A stretch of DNA of 64,000 bases. Origin: Stratiolaelaps scimitus (lineage: Eukaryota > Arthropoda > Arachnida > Mesostigmata > Laelapidae). The position numbers and the translations under genes were made by a program. Location: the NCBI GenBank assembly GCA_019614645.1, contig JABWDB010000012.1:682001-746000 (forward strand), given 5' to 3'. Under the pieces are notes generated by a model that did not search any database, was not told the DNA's origin, and saw only the letters and a program-made list of their open reading frames with translations. Within the stretch, counting starts at the first letter, position 1, and every line of letters begins with the position of its first letter. Shown piece after piece: positions 50,466 to 64,000 of this stretch.

Positions 50466-53246
50466 GTGGCTGCTGATCCACTTTAGGGATCCACCTCGCT
50501 CAATTCTTTCGACATTAACTGAGAAGGATCTGGTCATCTTTACAGAGGAGTTTTCAGAGGGTTCGTGTGTGGGCGCGCGTTATAATATCATCCACGTCTC
50601 TGCTCTGTGATCCAAGGAGAAAAACTCTACATTGTTGATTCGACCGAATAGCCAAATGTCTGCCTCGTGTGAACTTCGTGACAGCATATGAAAGCCACTT
50701 GGCTTTTTTTTAATGGTGCAGAAACACCAAAAACGCCTCACTGCGATAAGTGTTGTGTGTAAAAAATGATAGCTAACCTTGATATAAGAGAGCGATATGT
50801 GGAAAAGCAACTCGTGTAGGGAGACTTCATCGGTATCACATACTTACGTAGACTTACACACGCATAAAGGTAAAAAAAAGACATGTTTTTCTTCCACTAA
50901 CCCATGTGTCAAAGACAAATTAAATGAAATATATGAATACGACTATAAAATGCGATACTCGCCACGTCTTTCGATGCTGTATATTGTTGTGTAACAAATA
51001 GACTTATTACAGAAACTACGAGAGAACATTGAGGATAAAGAAGAAGTGAAGTCACAGTGCTTCAATATTTAATTGTAAAATATGCCGATTTCATTTTATA
51101 TTTTCAGAGCTGTGCAAACGAAAGTGCTGTTTATCTAGCACTTTCAACCATGCCAGACCGGAATACATTATTTATAGTTATTATTATCATTATTATAATG
51201 CCACTGTTATGTGAGTGGCTTCTTATCGTACAGCTTTTGTGATAGAAAAGCACTCAAGTGAGGAGGCTGATCGACTCATTGGTTAACTGTCGTTTTCCGA
51301 TGCATCACTGCGTCCTATGCGGCATTGATTGTCAATGAGATTAATGGGACGTGGCAAACCCGGCGCATTGAACTATATTCTATTTGTTTACATACACACA
51401 CACACACATACACTCCCGTTATTCAAGTAAATTCTGTTATCGTTTATCGAACGATCAGGCTTTCAGAGCAACAAGAATGAATACTTAAAAAGGTTGCCCA
51501 TTATAGTGAAAAAAGTGAATGCTTTTATCTGTTCTAGTTCAGTGTAATGTAACGGCAACCAGACTAAAAACTGTTTGCCCTTTAAGGGAATCAACTACTA
51601 CAACAACAATACAATCCAATGGTGAACCAGCAACGATATTGTGTTATTATATATTCACGTTATTCGGGCTGACTCTCGGCCAACATTTAACGTCCATGAA
51701 ACCGTTTGTATTGCATTATACAATAAACAATAGCCTGACCGGTTTGTGCTAGAGGTCTTGTTAATTTTTCCTTGCAAGTACTTCCTCTTCGCTATCATAC
51801 CCTCCAGAGTTTTCTCTACAAACAATATATGCACAAGTAGTTCTTGCCTCGTTGCTTTCGCCATATTCATTTTAGTGTTTGAAACAAATATCTCTGTTTT
51901 CGTTACGCCAGCCGTCGAAGAAGCGTTCATCTAACTGTACCACCGTCCTGCTACCACTACATCTAGCGGATAGCGGATAGATAGATAAGTAGATAGATAT
52001 ACAGGTGAACACAACATACGTAAAAACGTTATAATGGTTACATATCTTGAACGAGACTCGGAGCATCCTCCCATTTCGTTGCACGGGACATGAGACACAG
52101 TCATTGATTGATTGTAGTATTTTGATTGTTTTTATCTCGTGCTCGCTCATCGCCCTATGGTGGATGATCCTGTTCAACCAACGATGTGCCGACCACTCCT
52201 TCGCAATTTGTATTCTTCCGTCACTGATAAATGCTGCGATCCTCCCGCATCCGATTCGTGCAGTTGCATTGGGTCGTGCTTTTGACTCATGTGTGATGTA
52301 TACCTCGCCAATGATACAAATGAGATATTCTACTAGAGAGGTACCTTGTTTTATAGCCACAAAAATTGGAATAGATATTGTACGAGGCAACATCGCTCTA
52401 ATCGTTACAGCCGTCGTACAGTCGCTAGTTCTGTATAATATATACAAACAATAAAAAACACGGACTTATTGTGGGGTTGATTTTTAACCGCAAATATAGT
52501 ATCGAGTAATCTGGTGAAGGCGATGGAAAGCTGTACCTGAACACTGGACCTGGACTAGAGTCGCTAAAGATATCGGACAGATTGGGCCCGGCGCCGTTCG
52601 CCATCGACGGCGAGGCGTGCTCATTGGTAGCGCTACAACAATGGTGACCACGACAAAAAGCACACAGACACACAATGTTTGTTGCCGTTCGACGTAAGAA
52701 CAGCAACAAGAAGCACTTCGTTGCTGTTGTTGTTACTGATTGTAGTTAAAACGTAAACAATACATATATTCTTTAAAAGGACACATGTAGCTTCTCAACA
52801 AGAGCATCTGTCGCTGACCGGAAATCGGCAAAAAACAACAGCAACAACAACGACAACAACAAAAGTAGTTGCAGAAGTGCGGGACTTATCATCGCAATAG
52901 GCAATAATAACGTGGTTGCTGCCAATGATGGTACGTGTGTCTACGACGAATTTCGTATGAAGTACACACCCCCACCCAGCCATTCATCAACAATAGTAAA
53001 CCAGCCAAGAAAGCGTGTTGTTATGCTTTCGTGAAAATGACCTTATTAAACCACTTCTTCACATTAGAACTGAGCGTTACCGGCGACAATATGGTGGATA
53101 TATGCTGCACACTTTTGTATTTCTGTCTGTCTACGGGAAGAAAAACATCAATGAATATCTTACTACTGAATATATTCTTCGGATACTTACTTAAAGCATC
53201 CCGAAACGATGGCCAGAAGCAAAGATAGCGAACGCTACGAAATAGG

Positions 53247-53271
53247 GTCAGCGTGGTCTAATGGTAGAATG
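53247..53271 (+). other. tRNA-Gly-like 5' half
   Basis: TGGTCTAATGG (53254-53264) fits the A-box consensus, and TGGTAGAATGC matches the D-arm region of tRNA-Gly as I know it. No anticodon arm or B box follows at the right spacing, so this is a fragment or chance. Confidence 0.25.
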
Positions 53272-54281
53272 CAAATTACGTTCTTCTATCATCGGGATCA
53301 TCCTAGCTATTTATGAACGAGAACCCAGAGAGCACAAAACTGTCAAACTACTTCTGCTGCTCGGAGGTAGACACAACAGAAATGAGCTCCGGGCGAAAAC
53401 AGATTCTCGTAAGGGTGGGATTAACCAATATTATATATATATATACAATATATACAATCCTGCGTGCTATCCATTGCGTGTACTGCATTGGGTTATTAAG
53501 GACCTTATATGCGCTTGCTGTTGAAATAACGGATACCACGACTATTTGAGTACATCTTAAAGTATACTATTAATTCGAAAGTAAACTGGTCAACAATTAT
53601 AAACCGATCCTAGCTCACTAAATATCGCACTTAACACGCACGATCCACACAGTGAAATTGTGTGAAATTTACAATCGATATACTTATTCAGTTTATGGCT
53701 GTCGAAATTGTTGTTGGGTGAACCTGTCAGAGAACAAATGGACAAGTTGATTCCTCTACTTTCAGCCGTGTTTCCGATAGGCTCCCCCAACACGAGGATT
53801 TGATCGAATCCCTCAACGCTCTTTGTTTTGTTGACATACAATGTTGTTAGGTAATATTTATGTACAGTTAGATATATATATATATATATATATTCGCCTA
53901 CTGAATCGAAAAATTTCAAATATATTTCAAACGTTTCAACAACGCGAGACCATGATTCGTCGTCTGTCCGCGTGCATTGTCCATATAAAAATTGGCAGCA
54001 GAAACGAAATAGACAGATCGAACGGCCATCACCACGCGAACGCATTGAACCACTGATGTGGCGTGATAGAGAAAGCTAGATAGACGAACGCACGTGTTTA
54101 TAATACAACAGCGATGAACAGGCGACGGATAAATCCGACAACAGCTGAAGAGAACGAGAAGACGAATAACGACAACGCAAGGGTGAAATTTAGTGGTATA
54201 AACTGTGCTCGCTGAACAGTGTAATCGGCTATTCGACGGTGGCCGTCGGCGACGAACCAGATCAAATCCTTCATATGATTC

Positions 54282-54302
54282 ATATATATATATATATATA
54301 TA
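54282..54302. repeat. (AT)n microsatellite
   Basis: An uninterrupted run. Confidence 0.95.
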
Positions 54303-54890
54303 GATGATGTGGTGGTGATGAATCTTATCAGATTCGATGGTGTAGTTGTATACTCGTCAGCGTTAAAGACAACGCTAAAGTTGTATTTCGACAGCGAAAG
54401 TCTGTCAACATCTACACGGAGACAGAGAGTGACGGCGTTCGTCCATTCGTGTTAACGGAAGCCAAACGGGATAGTTCAACAATGAGGAATCATCTGTCAC
54501 ACTAAACAGTGGAAGAAAAAGATTACTCCAAATCAGCAGTTTGTCTCCAAAGATGTGAATGTTTGACCGTAGATTGCGCTCTTACATCGAAAATCACCGG
54601 GAAGAGACACCTGTTGTAAGGCAATCTAATTGCGCGTATTTATGGATCTTCTCGCTAATATCCACCATGTGGCGAATCTATACATACACGAACGAGAGCA
54701 ACCTGGCAGAGCTGTGACGTATTCTCACATATTGGGATTCGACGATTGGGGATTACATTTGTTAGTTATTATGATTGTTATTGCTGTAACAAGTTACTCA
54801 GTAGTCTCCTGCAGTGTCTGATGTCATATAGTGCTCTCATCGAGCAATCCACCTCAACTCGTTAGTTCTGTTCAGCCCACCAAAAAGATA

Positions 54891-55880
54891 GCACTACATA
54901 TTTGCCCACAGATCAGATCATCCGATTCAGCGGCAGAAAAAAGAAGGAGAGGGAGCAACGGTCAGGGATTTCCTTTTCCAGTAGAAAGCAGCTACTGACT
55001 GTTTTAAGACCAACTGCAAAGCCGAGTTCGAAGATGATCTTGGCAATCGACGTTCGTGTTCGTTGCGGATCGAACTACAATAGCTGACCACGAGAGGCGT
55101 CGATTTTTCGTGATATTGCGCCAACCAGAGCGCCGGAGGCACTGTGGTAGAGCCGCGGCCACAACTTGGAGTAAAGGGGACTCACGGCTCAACCGTGAGC
55201 AGACTGTCCATCCCCGATCGACGGACCGCTCTAAACCGTGAGCTTCGAAGCGCATCGGTACCGCGCCATCGCACGCACTAGCCAGAGCTAAACAGAGTGG
55301 TCCGCTCTGTCAGCGCAGTCAGAAACAACATCAGGAGCAACAGCGGCGGCAGCAGCAGCAGTAGCAGCAATTGCAAAAGCCAACAACAACAAATACAACA
55401 TCAAGGAACAACAATCTCCGGGTCTCGATGGTCGGCCTGATTATTGTCATAATCATCATCATTCTGATCGCTCCACAACTTTCGATCCTTCGACGTCACC
55501 AGTCGGCGGGCGGCCAACCGACCGGCATCCTATCTGTTCCTGTAACGACAATGCTCGTTATTGATGAGCCAAAGAAGCATAGCAATGTGGCTAATGTGTA
55601 GATAGACAGCGGAACCTACGCAGGGGAGTGAGATGGCAGAGGAATGAACTCTTCGTTTCAGCGACAATTTCATTTCTACCTGAGCAACTATATACGTCGT
55701 GGCGGTAGACGCATCAAGGTGACTTCACTGACTTTTGCTCAAGACAGTAGTGATACTACAAGTACAGACGAAGCCCTTCGTTGGTTAAAAGCCTCTAGTC
55801 GTTGCTTGTTAGGACCACTCAAGTCAAGATTTTCATGGTCTTTAGATAACATGCGCTTGTTAGCCTCGGGGTCAATCTGA
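54891..55880. other. GC-richer island
   Basis: It has a 7-bp hairpin CTCACGG-CTCAA-CCGTGAG at 55181-55199 and CAG/CAA runs near 55330-55400. It looks like a promoter or leader region; no protein is recognised. Confidence 0.4.
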
Positions 55881-56161
55881 ATCTTAGAGCAGATGAATGC
55901 CAGTGTATGGACATGTTACTAACTATTTTTAGAAAACTGTGCTTAAACAACCATTAGATAATAATTTTATAGCGCAAATAATAGTCTTCAAATTTGAAAT
56001 TCAAATGATTGACAATACAATTTTCCGCCTCAGTTAACCGATGATAGAATTAAGCAACGACTGAAATATTGCTACAAAATTCAAAGCTTTACATCATAAT
56101 ACTACTTCAGGTATACATTGCTATTAAATTTATTTTTCTAGAACGAAGACTAAGCAAGACT

Positions 56162-56177
56162 AATAGTACGATACGTG

Positions 56178-56223
<46 letters not shown>

Positions 56224-56241
56224 ATCACGTATAGCACTATT
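56162..56241. repeat. Inverted repeat around an (AT)n tract
   Basis: AATAGTACGATACGTGATT (56162-56180) and AATCACGTATAGCACTATT (56223-56241) are complementary at 17 of 19 positions and flank an AT dinucleotide tract of about 42 bp that is itself self-complementary. Confidence 0.8.
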
Positions 56242-59200
56242 CACGAGCAGGTGTCCATAGGCAACTATAGCAAAGGACTTTCTTCAACAGCATGCATACG
56301 ACATGTCTACAGTTGTGCTCAGTGCCAAATCTAACCTGTGTGTTGCTGTAAATATCTGGCTACTCAGGCTTACCTTTTTATCAGCAGTAAATCACATTGA
56401 TATGCCTAGAGGTACTAATCAATTGCTTTGGCAATGAGATTATAGTTGAAGCATTAAGATAAGAAGTTTCATTTCTAACGAGACGCGACGCAACTCAATA
56501 AAATCATCATCCGTCAGGACTCCTATCAGGAATCGTTCTAAATAGTTCTTCACCTTATGCAGGAAGAAACACTTGTTGTTTACTGCTATTCAGTGCATAA
56601 ACATACACAAGATAGCAAAGTACGCTAGTACACGCCATTGACGCATTTGAGGCAGATTTTCTCCAACGCCTTCGTAATTCTCCACGATTAAATTTCATTC
56701 AAATTCATTGAATTGCACAATTTTGAATTAAATGACTAAAAAACAGCTTCATGTCGCGGGACGATAACGATATACACGTTATAAACGTACAACGATTGAA
56801 GCGATTCATTGCCGTACTGGACAGAAGCTCCCCATTTGAATTATGTTATTATGATAATTTGCTGTGAAGTTTCTGTTGAGCCGTCGTTCTTATTCACCGC
56901 CGTATAAATTTTCCCAGCGTCGATGTTTATTTTTGTCCATCAGTCGATGCAACAACTGCAGCAAGACAGTTTGTTGACGTTTAGCTTAACCGCCCTTCGC
57001 GTAAATAGCATAGGACATCTTGACAGAAAAGCAAAACTTTCGACAGTCTAATACCGCAGACTAATAAAAAAAAACTGGTTTTTTTTGGAAAATTACCTAC
57101 ATAGACGTTGAACGAATAGGTTTTCCACAATTCTGCCTGGAGATGGTGCTCCATCTTAACTAAACTCTGTATTCCTATGGTGGACCAAGGCGTCATCTAT
57201 ATGTTTCCCGGTGGCCGCACATAGTTGCGAGGAGGCAACGAAAGAAAAAATTCTAACCATACGTCAGAAGCCCGTCCCGTGTATAAATGTACAATATAAA
57301 TTATGTAGTATTGCATACTGGAGGATATATAATTGGATTCTTCTGAACGCATTCCAAGTTCGTGTTGAACAGTTGCACCACATTTTTTTTGAAAATACAA
57401 TTAAACTACATTAAATAGCATAAGATAGTTAATATAGGATAGGAGAACTAAACTGATGTCAGTGCGGCGAACCCCTAAATGTATGTCAGCCAAAATATGA
57501 AATATTGGTCATATCAACCTATGCAAGAAGGAGTCGTCTCTGCTCTGAAATTAACATTTGTAGCAGCCATTTTATAACATAATGCTTGTCATTTTCATGA
57601 TCACTATATTAATGTAATACCATATAGTATGATATATTAACATGGTATAATATATAAATGTGTTTAATATAAAAGGGTATTATATTATTGAGTATAGTGT
57701 TAACATCTACAGTCTGTATTGTCCAACTAAGATATTATGATTGTAATGTTTGTGACCTTCTCCAACACTTGGCAACTGGGTTCACATTATAACGGATTCA
57801 TAGAGCGGAAATATATACAATATCATCGTCACTGGTTGTCGTACAAGTCAGTTATCGTAGCTATGATCATTGGCGTAGCATATTTATCTGATCGTTAGTG
57901 TATCCGTGCAGTCGTACGTGGGGGAGGAGAACAGGCTCAGTTTGCTTATGTCTCTTGTGGCATTTAATACGAAGTAGAATACAGTTTACAGGGCGCCACT
58001 GAGGGCCATACCAGCAGCAACACAGAGGTGATAGATACTTTGTTTGCTACAATATAATATATAGACCAGCATCGAACGAGATTAATCAAATAATATTTTA
58101 ATAATAATTATACTACCAATAACAATTACCATTTTCCAATTTCACTGCCTCAAGATTTTTGGTCATAGATTTCTTAGTAATGAAAACGAACAAAGTATGA
58201 ACAACGAACACCTAACAGATTGATTCTTAAACAGTGGAAATGAGACGTTATACGGTCAGTGACGGTGCGATGATTTTTACACCCACATGTCAATTTACGC
58301 TTCGCCAGCTACAGTTGTTCCGCTAGCTATGACTTTGTAATGATCTTCAAAGTAACGGTAAACATTAATTTACATATATTAGTTTCATATAATTTAAGAG
58401 AAAATCTCTAAATAGATGACCACTTGCTTAAACAATACGCATGCATTCACTTAATAAAGAAATATTGTGCTAAACATTTATCTTATAAATACAGACATTG
58501 GTTAAGGACGTGATTTGCATTTTAGGCAGCTAGATGTTATCACAGGATGTTTCAACGTTCGCTGGAGCATCGTAGTAGTGCAATCACTAGAGACAATCCG
58601 ATGAACCTGATGCTGCAGCTGCTGCTCTTGCTGATTAATAATTCTTCACAAGCAAAGTAACCCTTCATAGGCTCCATTTACTGCAGAACTAACTCACGGT
58701 TCGCATAGTGTCTCACGAAGCTATATCAATAGCCATATCCATCAAATCAATATAATTCCAACGATGAGACTTGATGGTGTTATGAATTTAAGATTAAATC
58801 GACTAGTGCAGCGTTTGCCACGTTCAACGGCGTTTCCCGTTCGTTGATTGCACTTAGAATTGTATGATGCGCATTCTCTATAACAACGAACGAACTCTGA
58901 GCAAGACTGACCCCGTATTTGAACCTGTCACGGCATTGGCTGTTCTCAGAGGCAGGTGTCCATCCGTCGAAGTAAATTTCTTTCTCGGCTGTCTCTCTCT
59001 CTCGTACCGTGACGCTATGAACAACGCGGGCGTTCTTTGCGATCGATTTGAACAGCCGCCGGTGTAGCAGAAGTAGTTACACCATTCTCTTGGTATCACC
59101 GGTGTCGTGCGAGAACCAGGATCGCCGAGCGTCACGGAGCAAATCCGACATCCGGCAAAGAGTGTTGTCGGAGCGGCAGACTGATTTATATATCTATCTA

Positions 59201-59948
59201 TATATATATATAGTGCTTTGTAAGTGTGCTTGTAGACGGGAACGGCGCCCGACACCGTCGTGACGATAGCCTACGTAACAGTGTGTGCGCACGTCTGAGC
59301 ATATGAATTGGGGAAGACCCAAACACCAACAGGCCACGAATAAAGCGACCAACTCTCACAATCCACAACAACAACAACAGTTTGTCACTTTTATAGTCCA
59401 TCTCTGGTAGTACTATTATGCCAACACAACGGCAGCATCTGTTTCAGGGGTATCATGTGTAAGTAGCTACGGCGCACTTGTGAAACACTGTGGGCGTCCA
59501 CCGTAGTCTATGTCGACAGATAGAGAACATAATGCGAACAGGACATTTACAGAGAACAGCCATAGCCCTTGGATTTTTATGGATATATACTAATGCAATG
59601 AGAACTGATTAAAAACGAGTTTGCCTGTTTGACAATAGCGTGTAACTCTGCTGTAGGATTATCATTCGGCTACCTGGCGGTATCGTGCATGCATCAGCCT
59701 GGTATACTTGATTAAACATCCCTTGGGCAAATCATCCCCCGTGGTGTGACCACTCGCTCGGAATCTCACCCCGCGTTGATATAATCCAATGATGGACGTG
59801 TAATAATAGCATCGCAACAATATTGCCGAGCGTAATACCAAATGACTATGGTAGAGGATAGACCACAATAAACAAGTAGACATCTGTTTACGCGGGCGTC
59901 AATCAGATAAGAACTCCAATAGGGCCAAGATTGCTTCGTTCGCCGACA

Positions 59949-59975
59949 CGAGCAGCGCGTCGACAGCGCTGCTCG
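59949..59975. repeat. Perfect GC-rich 10-bp hairpin
   Basis: CGAGCAGCGC, loop GTCGACA, GCGCTGCTCG. The stem is 80% G+C and the loop contains the palindrome GTCGAC. Confidence 0.85.
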
Positions 59976-61080
59976 CTATCGAACGCAAAAGCCGCCGCAA
60001 TGGTTGCACGTTCGTTGAACAATCCGCAGAACGGATTCCTCCACGTACAGTACAACCACCTATGCATTTGTTCGCGTCTTATGACTGATCGATGGCAAAG
60101 AACTGATTTGGCAATGAGTGATTTAGAACTATGAAGGCAACGAACTCTGTCAGGTTCCTACCGTCGGTCATCTGCTGGCCGCAGCTGAATCATTGAGACG
60201 AAATTGTCACCATTATATGGACTCCGACTCGAAAAATACAATATTTCCTCAATTCCCGCCTACTGCATGCGATATAATTAAGGGAGTGAGCCGTTTATTG
60301 CAGTTACCTCATTGAGCTCAAAAGCTTCGAGGAGCACGTGTTGTCTGTGTGCCACTATAACCAACATTCGATTGTTCTATCAGTAGTGGTTGTAGTAGTA
60401 GCGAAAGATGACAGTGTATGGACAGTGAATGATTAGTGATGACATTTGAATTGAGTGGTAAACTGTCGAACCGTGTCCGCTTGAATCTAGCGATTATTGT
60501 AATTAAGGTCAATGAATAACAAGAATGACAACCGACAGAGAAGCATGTTCAGCCTAATGAAGATATTCGAACGTACCGACTTCGGCGATGGTTCTCCAGA
60601 AGAACGTCGCGATCAAAATGGACCACCATTGTTACAGAGGGATGTTGAACAGTGAACAGGTCGAACTGTGAACGGTGATGACTGTTGTGGTTTGTTGTTG
60701 TTGTTGTTGCTACCGTTGACGATGCAAGGTGATGCGTATGTTGCACGTTTGCAAGGGAAATCTCTGTCTTGACACTCGATTAACAGCTAATCCTTATGGC
60801 ACGAAGTTGGGCACAAAGTAGAAGTGGGCGCCAAGAGTCCAACGACCAAGACGTGGACCGACGAAGAACACGTATCAAAATACGTATATAAGGAAGCACC
60901 AAAGGTAGCACTACACTCAACGGAGCCTACAGAACCGGCTGATTGACGTATTCTGACAGATAGGTAAACCAATGGATTCGCAGCAAATTCAACCCAGTGG
61001 ATGTCGCAGTTTTGACAAATTGCCACACGAAGTGGACCACGCACTTTAACAACAGACACAAAAGTTCGCGTTTTTTTTTC

Positions 61081-64000
61081 TTGAAAAAATACTACTGCAG
61101 AGAGCGATGACGAGTTTCCGTCAGCACGTGCTTTGGCGAAGTGCAGAAGTTGCAGCTAGACCCAGTACGTCTTATAGCGTACTGAAGTACTTTTTTGCGA
61201 TACTGTATGAGATCGCCACAACCTTAGTGAAGTCTATACTGACATCTGCTAGTCGACAATGGTTGTCGATCGTTTCGTTTGGTGACTGCGCGCGATCCGT
61301 AGTCACCGGCACCTATGGCGGCTGGATGGATAGTGGTAGCGAGATGCACGCGACTGCTTTGGCCCAACCGGCTCCTGTCACTGCTGACAGAACCGACGAA
61401 CGAGGCGATATAGTCGTGGTAGATAGATGGCAGGCAGGCAAGCGCACATGCAAACAGACAAGGAGGAACGTCCCTTGTCGTCAGAAACGAACGAACGACA
61501 GTGGCGGCAGCAGCAGCGGCGGCGGCAGACCAACGGAGGAGAGACACCGGGGTCGTGATGGGCTGCTTCCACTGGATATAATAGCAGTGGCTGTGGCTGT
61601 AACGCCATCACCTCCTGGCAGTGCCATCGCCTAAAGCCGATGCGATAGCCAACCACCATCTGACGAGAGGAGGGAAGTCGCTGAAGCAGCGGCAAGAGCT
61701 GGTGCTGAAGCTGAAGCAAATACTCAGCGATAGATGACTGTGGTACCGGTGGTGGTGAGGCAGTGCAAGAGCAACAAAGCATCAATAACAACAACAGCAG
61801 CAGCAGTCAACAGGAATGACCTGGACTGCCAATGGGACAGGACAAGAAAACTCAGAAGAGAAAGGCAGTGTGAGCGCCGAGGTGCTGAGCTGCCGAGGCT
61901 CAGAGTCCGTCTGATGAAACGAATGGCCAGACGTTCGATCTTTCCTCTTGATTTACCTAATAGCTACATAAGGGAGGACGAACCCTGTGAGTGGCAGTCA
62001 AGTTTTTGGTGACTATATGAACGCCCTCAACGGCGGAGTGTGTACGATGTATACGCCTTTGTCGAGTGAATAGAGATTTTTAATTGTGCAAAATAACTGC
62101 CCTCTGATACAACAATATCGGTTGATTGTTAATTATTAAGGAAACACTCAAACGATTGTGGTACAGACAAGAAGTAGGACATAATTGGCCGGCACTCTTT
62201 GGCCTTCAGGGAGGGAGGGGAGAGCCAGATGCGGGAACTTTTGAGGAGGTTTAGGACTTGGGAGTAATAATAATAATAAAGTATTTATTATCGTCTATTG
62301 TTTATTCAACATAAATTGTTCAGTACTGGGTGCAATAAAATGACTTGGCAGGGGTCCATGTATGTGAGACGTAGGAACGACAACGAAAAACACAGCGATA
62401 GTCGATCACTCCCTGAAAGCACTGCAGAACGTAAATTGTTGTCGTTGCTGTTGTGCACAGTTTCAGATGGAAGGTCGACGAGGTCGAAGATCATCTACGT
62501 GACTTAGATGACTATAGTCATTTAAATCAACAGTAACAAAATGTGATAATGGGAGTGGTCGGTCCATTGCTGCGTTATGTCCTAATACGGAATGCATTCT
62601 GAATATGAAGTCTCACATTTAGTAGAAGTTTTTGCGTTGTCTGGCAGAAGGGCCCAAAGTCCTTCTCCCGCAGGACACTTCTTGGTCCAAACTTACTATC
62701 CGTATTCTGGCAATGCTACGAGAAATATCCGAAGGACAATCCACTTCTCCCCCGAGGCTATGTGGAGATTTGAATCAGCGATATCGGGTCTATTTATCCA
62801 AACTGTGCCCCTACATACCACTGACCAAATCATCTATGCCATGACGGGGACTTGACACTTCATAGAATATATCTCTCTGTTTCTACATAAACATCTCGAA
62901 TGAAGACTAATATAGAATGAACACGTGGCTGAGATGTGGGTATGATCCGGTCTCTCACAAAGAAAGGTTTGTGCTAAACTCGGTGCAATAGTGACCACCC
63001 ACCTGCGAGGCCAGACTCTCTTTTTTCTTACTTTGTATTTTCCTGCCGATTTCCGGAATGAGAACATTTTCGAACAATCTTTTTATCAACGTCCGTATAC
63101 TCATGCGGCTTTTGGCGTTGCAATCGGTTTTGTTGTTGTTATTCTACCTCTTCTTATGGCTGTTGGTATTTACCCGTTGTGTTTGTCTGTGTGTTGTCTT
63201 GCGACTCGACACTGACACTTTGTCGCGCGTGTCATTAGCCAACTCTAGTAGTCCTTTTATTGACCGTCAGTCGAAACGGTTCGGTAGGTTAACGGTGTTT
63301 TTCGGCCTCTTGTCGTCATCTCGTTGTTGGCGGCGAACGAGATATTGCCACGCGGATACAAGTTACACTCGCTCAGGTCAGTTGTAAGTGATGCTGAATG
63401 CAGCTGGTTTCTGTTGGTTACATTGATATGACGATCGGGGAGACAGTTGGGCACAATGCCAATGAACGATATCACTAGAAACGCGTAAATATTATACTAA
63501 CGTGACCCTGCATATCGCGATACGCTGTATTTGCATATCAATATGGAAAAACAACTAGCTCATTCGTTCTCGTTTGCTGTTGTTGTTTAGTTTCGGTGAA
63601 TACCTGATGTTTGTTCCAAGTGGCCACTGTGTGAGTAGCCTTCGAGAGGTCGACGATGACAACGACAACGACGAAACGGTGGTCTCCATTTAGCGCATGT
63701 AGATATTGACAGTTGGCCAACCAACAATAAGCTGCAACAACATTTTTGTTGTTGTTGTTGTTGTTGTTGTTGCTGATACGATTTTTTCCAAAAAGAAAAC
63801 GAAGAAAAATATTCTTCCCCGCCTCGGAAACTACTATCACCACCATCAATCACCCCATAGATCGATGATCCCCTTATTGTTCATCCATCAGCTCAGTGGC
63901 CAATCTATAGCATCCAGCCATCGATGCTATGAGCTGTCTGTTGATGCGCGGCTTACCTGTCCTCGACGTACAGCCGACTCAATCTGCTACTGACAGCCGG
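61081..64000. other. Triplet-rich island and right edge
   Basis: 61107-62030 has CAG/GGC runs and open frames on both strands (175 codons plus, 138 minus), not recognised. Near 63950 the minus strand reads GAGGACAG|GTAAGC, a donor-like site that could close an exon entering from beyond the right edge. Confidence 0.35.
63746..63772. repeat. (TTG)n microsatellite
   Basis: Nine uninterrupted units. Confidence 0.96.

Larger units (their letters stand above)
48591..54890. other. AT-rich DNA with microsatellites
   Basis: It contains (AT)n, (CTA)n and CAA/TTG-rich patches. At 51872-52454 both strands stay open unusually long (191 codons minus, 135 plus) without recognisable content. Confidence 0.4.
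55881..61080. other. AT-rich DNA, no gene recognised
   Basis: It holds the AT inverted repeat at 56162 and the GC hairpin at 59949. Otherwise only short frames. Confidence 0.5.

Noticed and set aside
61107..61634. Plus-strand 175-codon frame
   Set aside because: Low-complexity Gly/Ser/Arg content over CAG/GGC runs and an overlapping open minus frame; no recognised domain.
1..64000. CRISPR arrays, operons, integrated virus or bacterial genes
   Set aside because: No regularly spaced repeats, ribosome-binding-site-led gene rows, or viral or bacterial protein motifs were seen.

Overview
This is a eukaryotic, most likely arthropod, window: genes are split by GT-AG introns, coding density is very low, the sequence is moderately AT-rich and full of microsatellites ((AT)n, (GA)n, (CAA)n, (CAG)n), and the two recognisable proteins resemble animal families. 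The fascin looks closer to the fly singed protein than to the vertebrate one. I suspect a chelicerate such as a parasitiform mite, but that is an impression and not something the sequence proves. There are no operons, CRISPR arrays, phage or bacterial features.

Two complete genes can be assembled, both on the minus strand. At 23120-26373 lies a five-exon short-chain dehydrogenase/reductase of the DHRS7 type (321 residues, N-terminal membrane anchor, cofactor motif TGASSGIG, catalytic Ser182/Tyr195/Lys199). At 30319-35901 lies a complete fascin (singed-type actin bundler, six coding exons, 501 residues). Every splice site is GT-AG and every junction phase closes. Fascin has a spliced 5' leader and may have a further first coding exon at 37349-37368. 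About 3.9 kb separates the two genes; they share a strand but have no visible functional link.

The remaining roughly 55 kb is non-coding as far as I can tell. From 1 to about 23 kb it alternates GC-rich blocks (1-2150, 2700-4030, 6900-7300, 9700-10000, 11140-12000, 20430-21660), which look like promoter or 5' UTR islands, with AT-rich filler. This part also holds one possible unassigned coding exon (9704-9919, minus), a small ORF (14614-14772, plus), a decayed LINE reverse transcriptase 3' end (15202-15576) and a 191-bp inverted-repeat element (12869-13059). From 37.4 kb to the end I recognise no gene. That part has several CpG/trinucleotide-rich islands (38.0-39.1, 42.4-43.4, 54.9-55.6, 61.1-62.0 kb), many microsatellites and several well-formed hairpins.

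The most interesting observations are: loss of the conserved regulatory serine of fascin (alanine at the position of human Ser39), a possible cryptic first coding exon of fascin, an AUUUA cluster about 100 nt after its stop codon, and several strong foldback structures. I did not find a convincing new multi-gene system.
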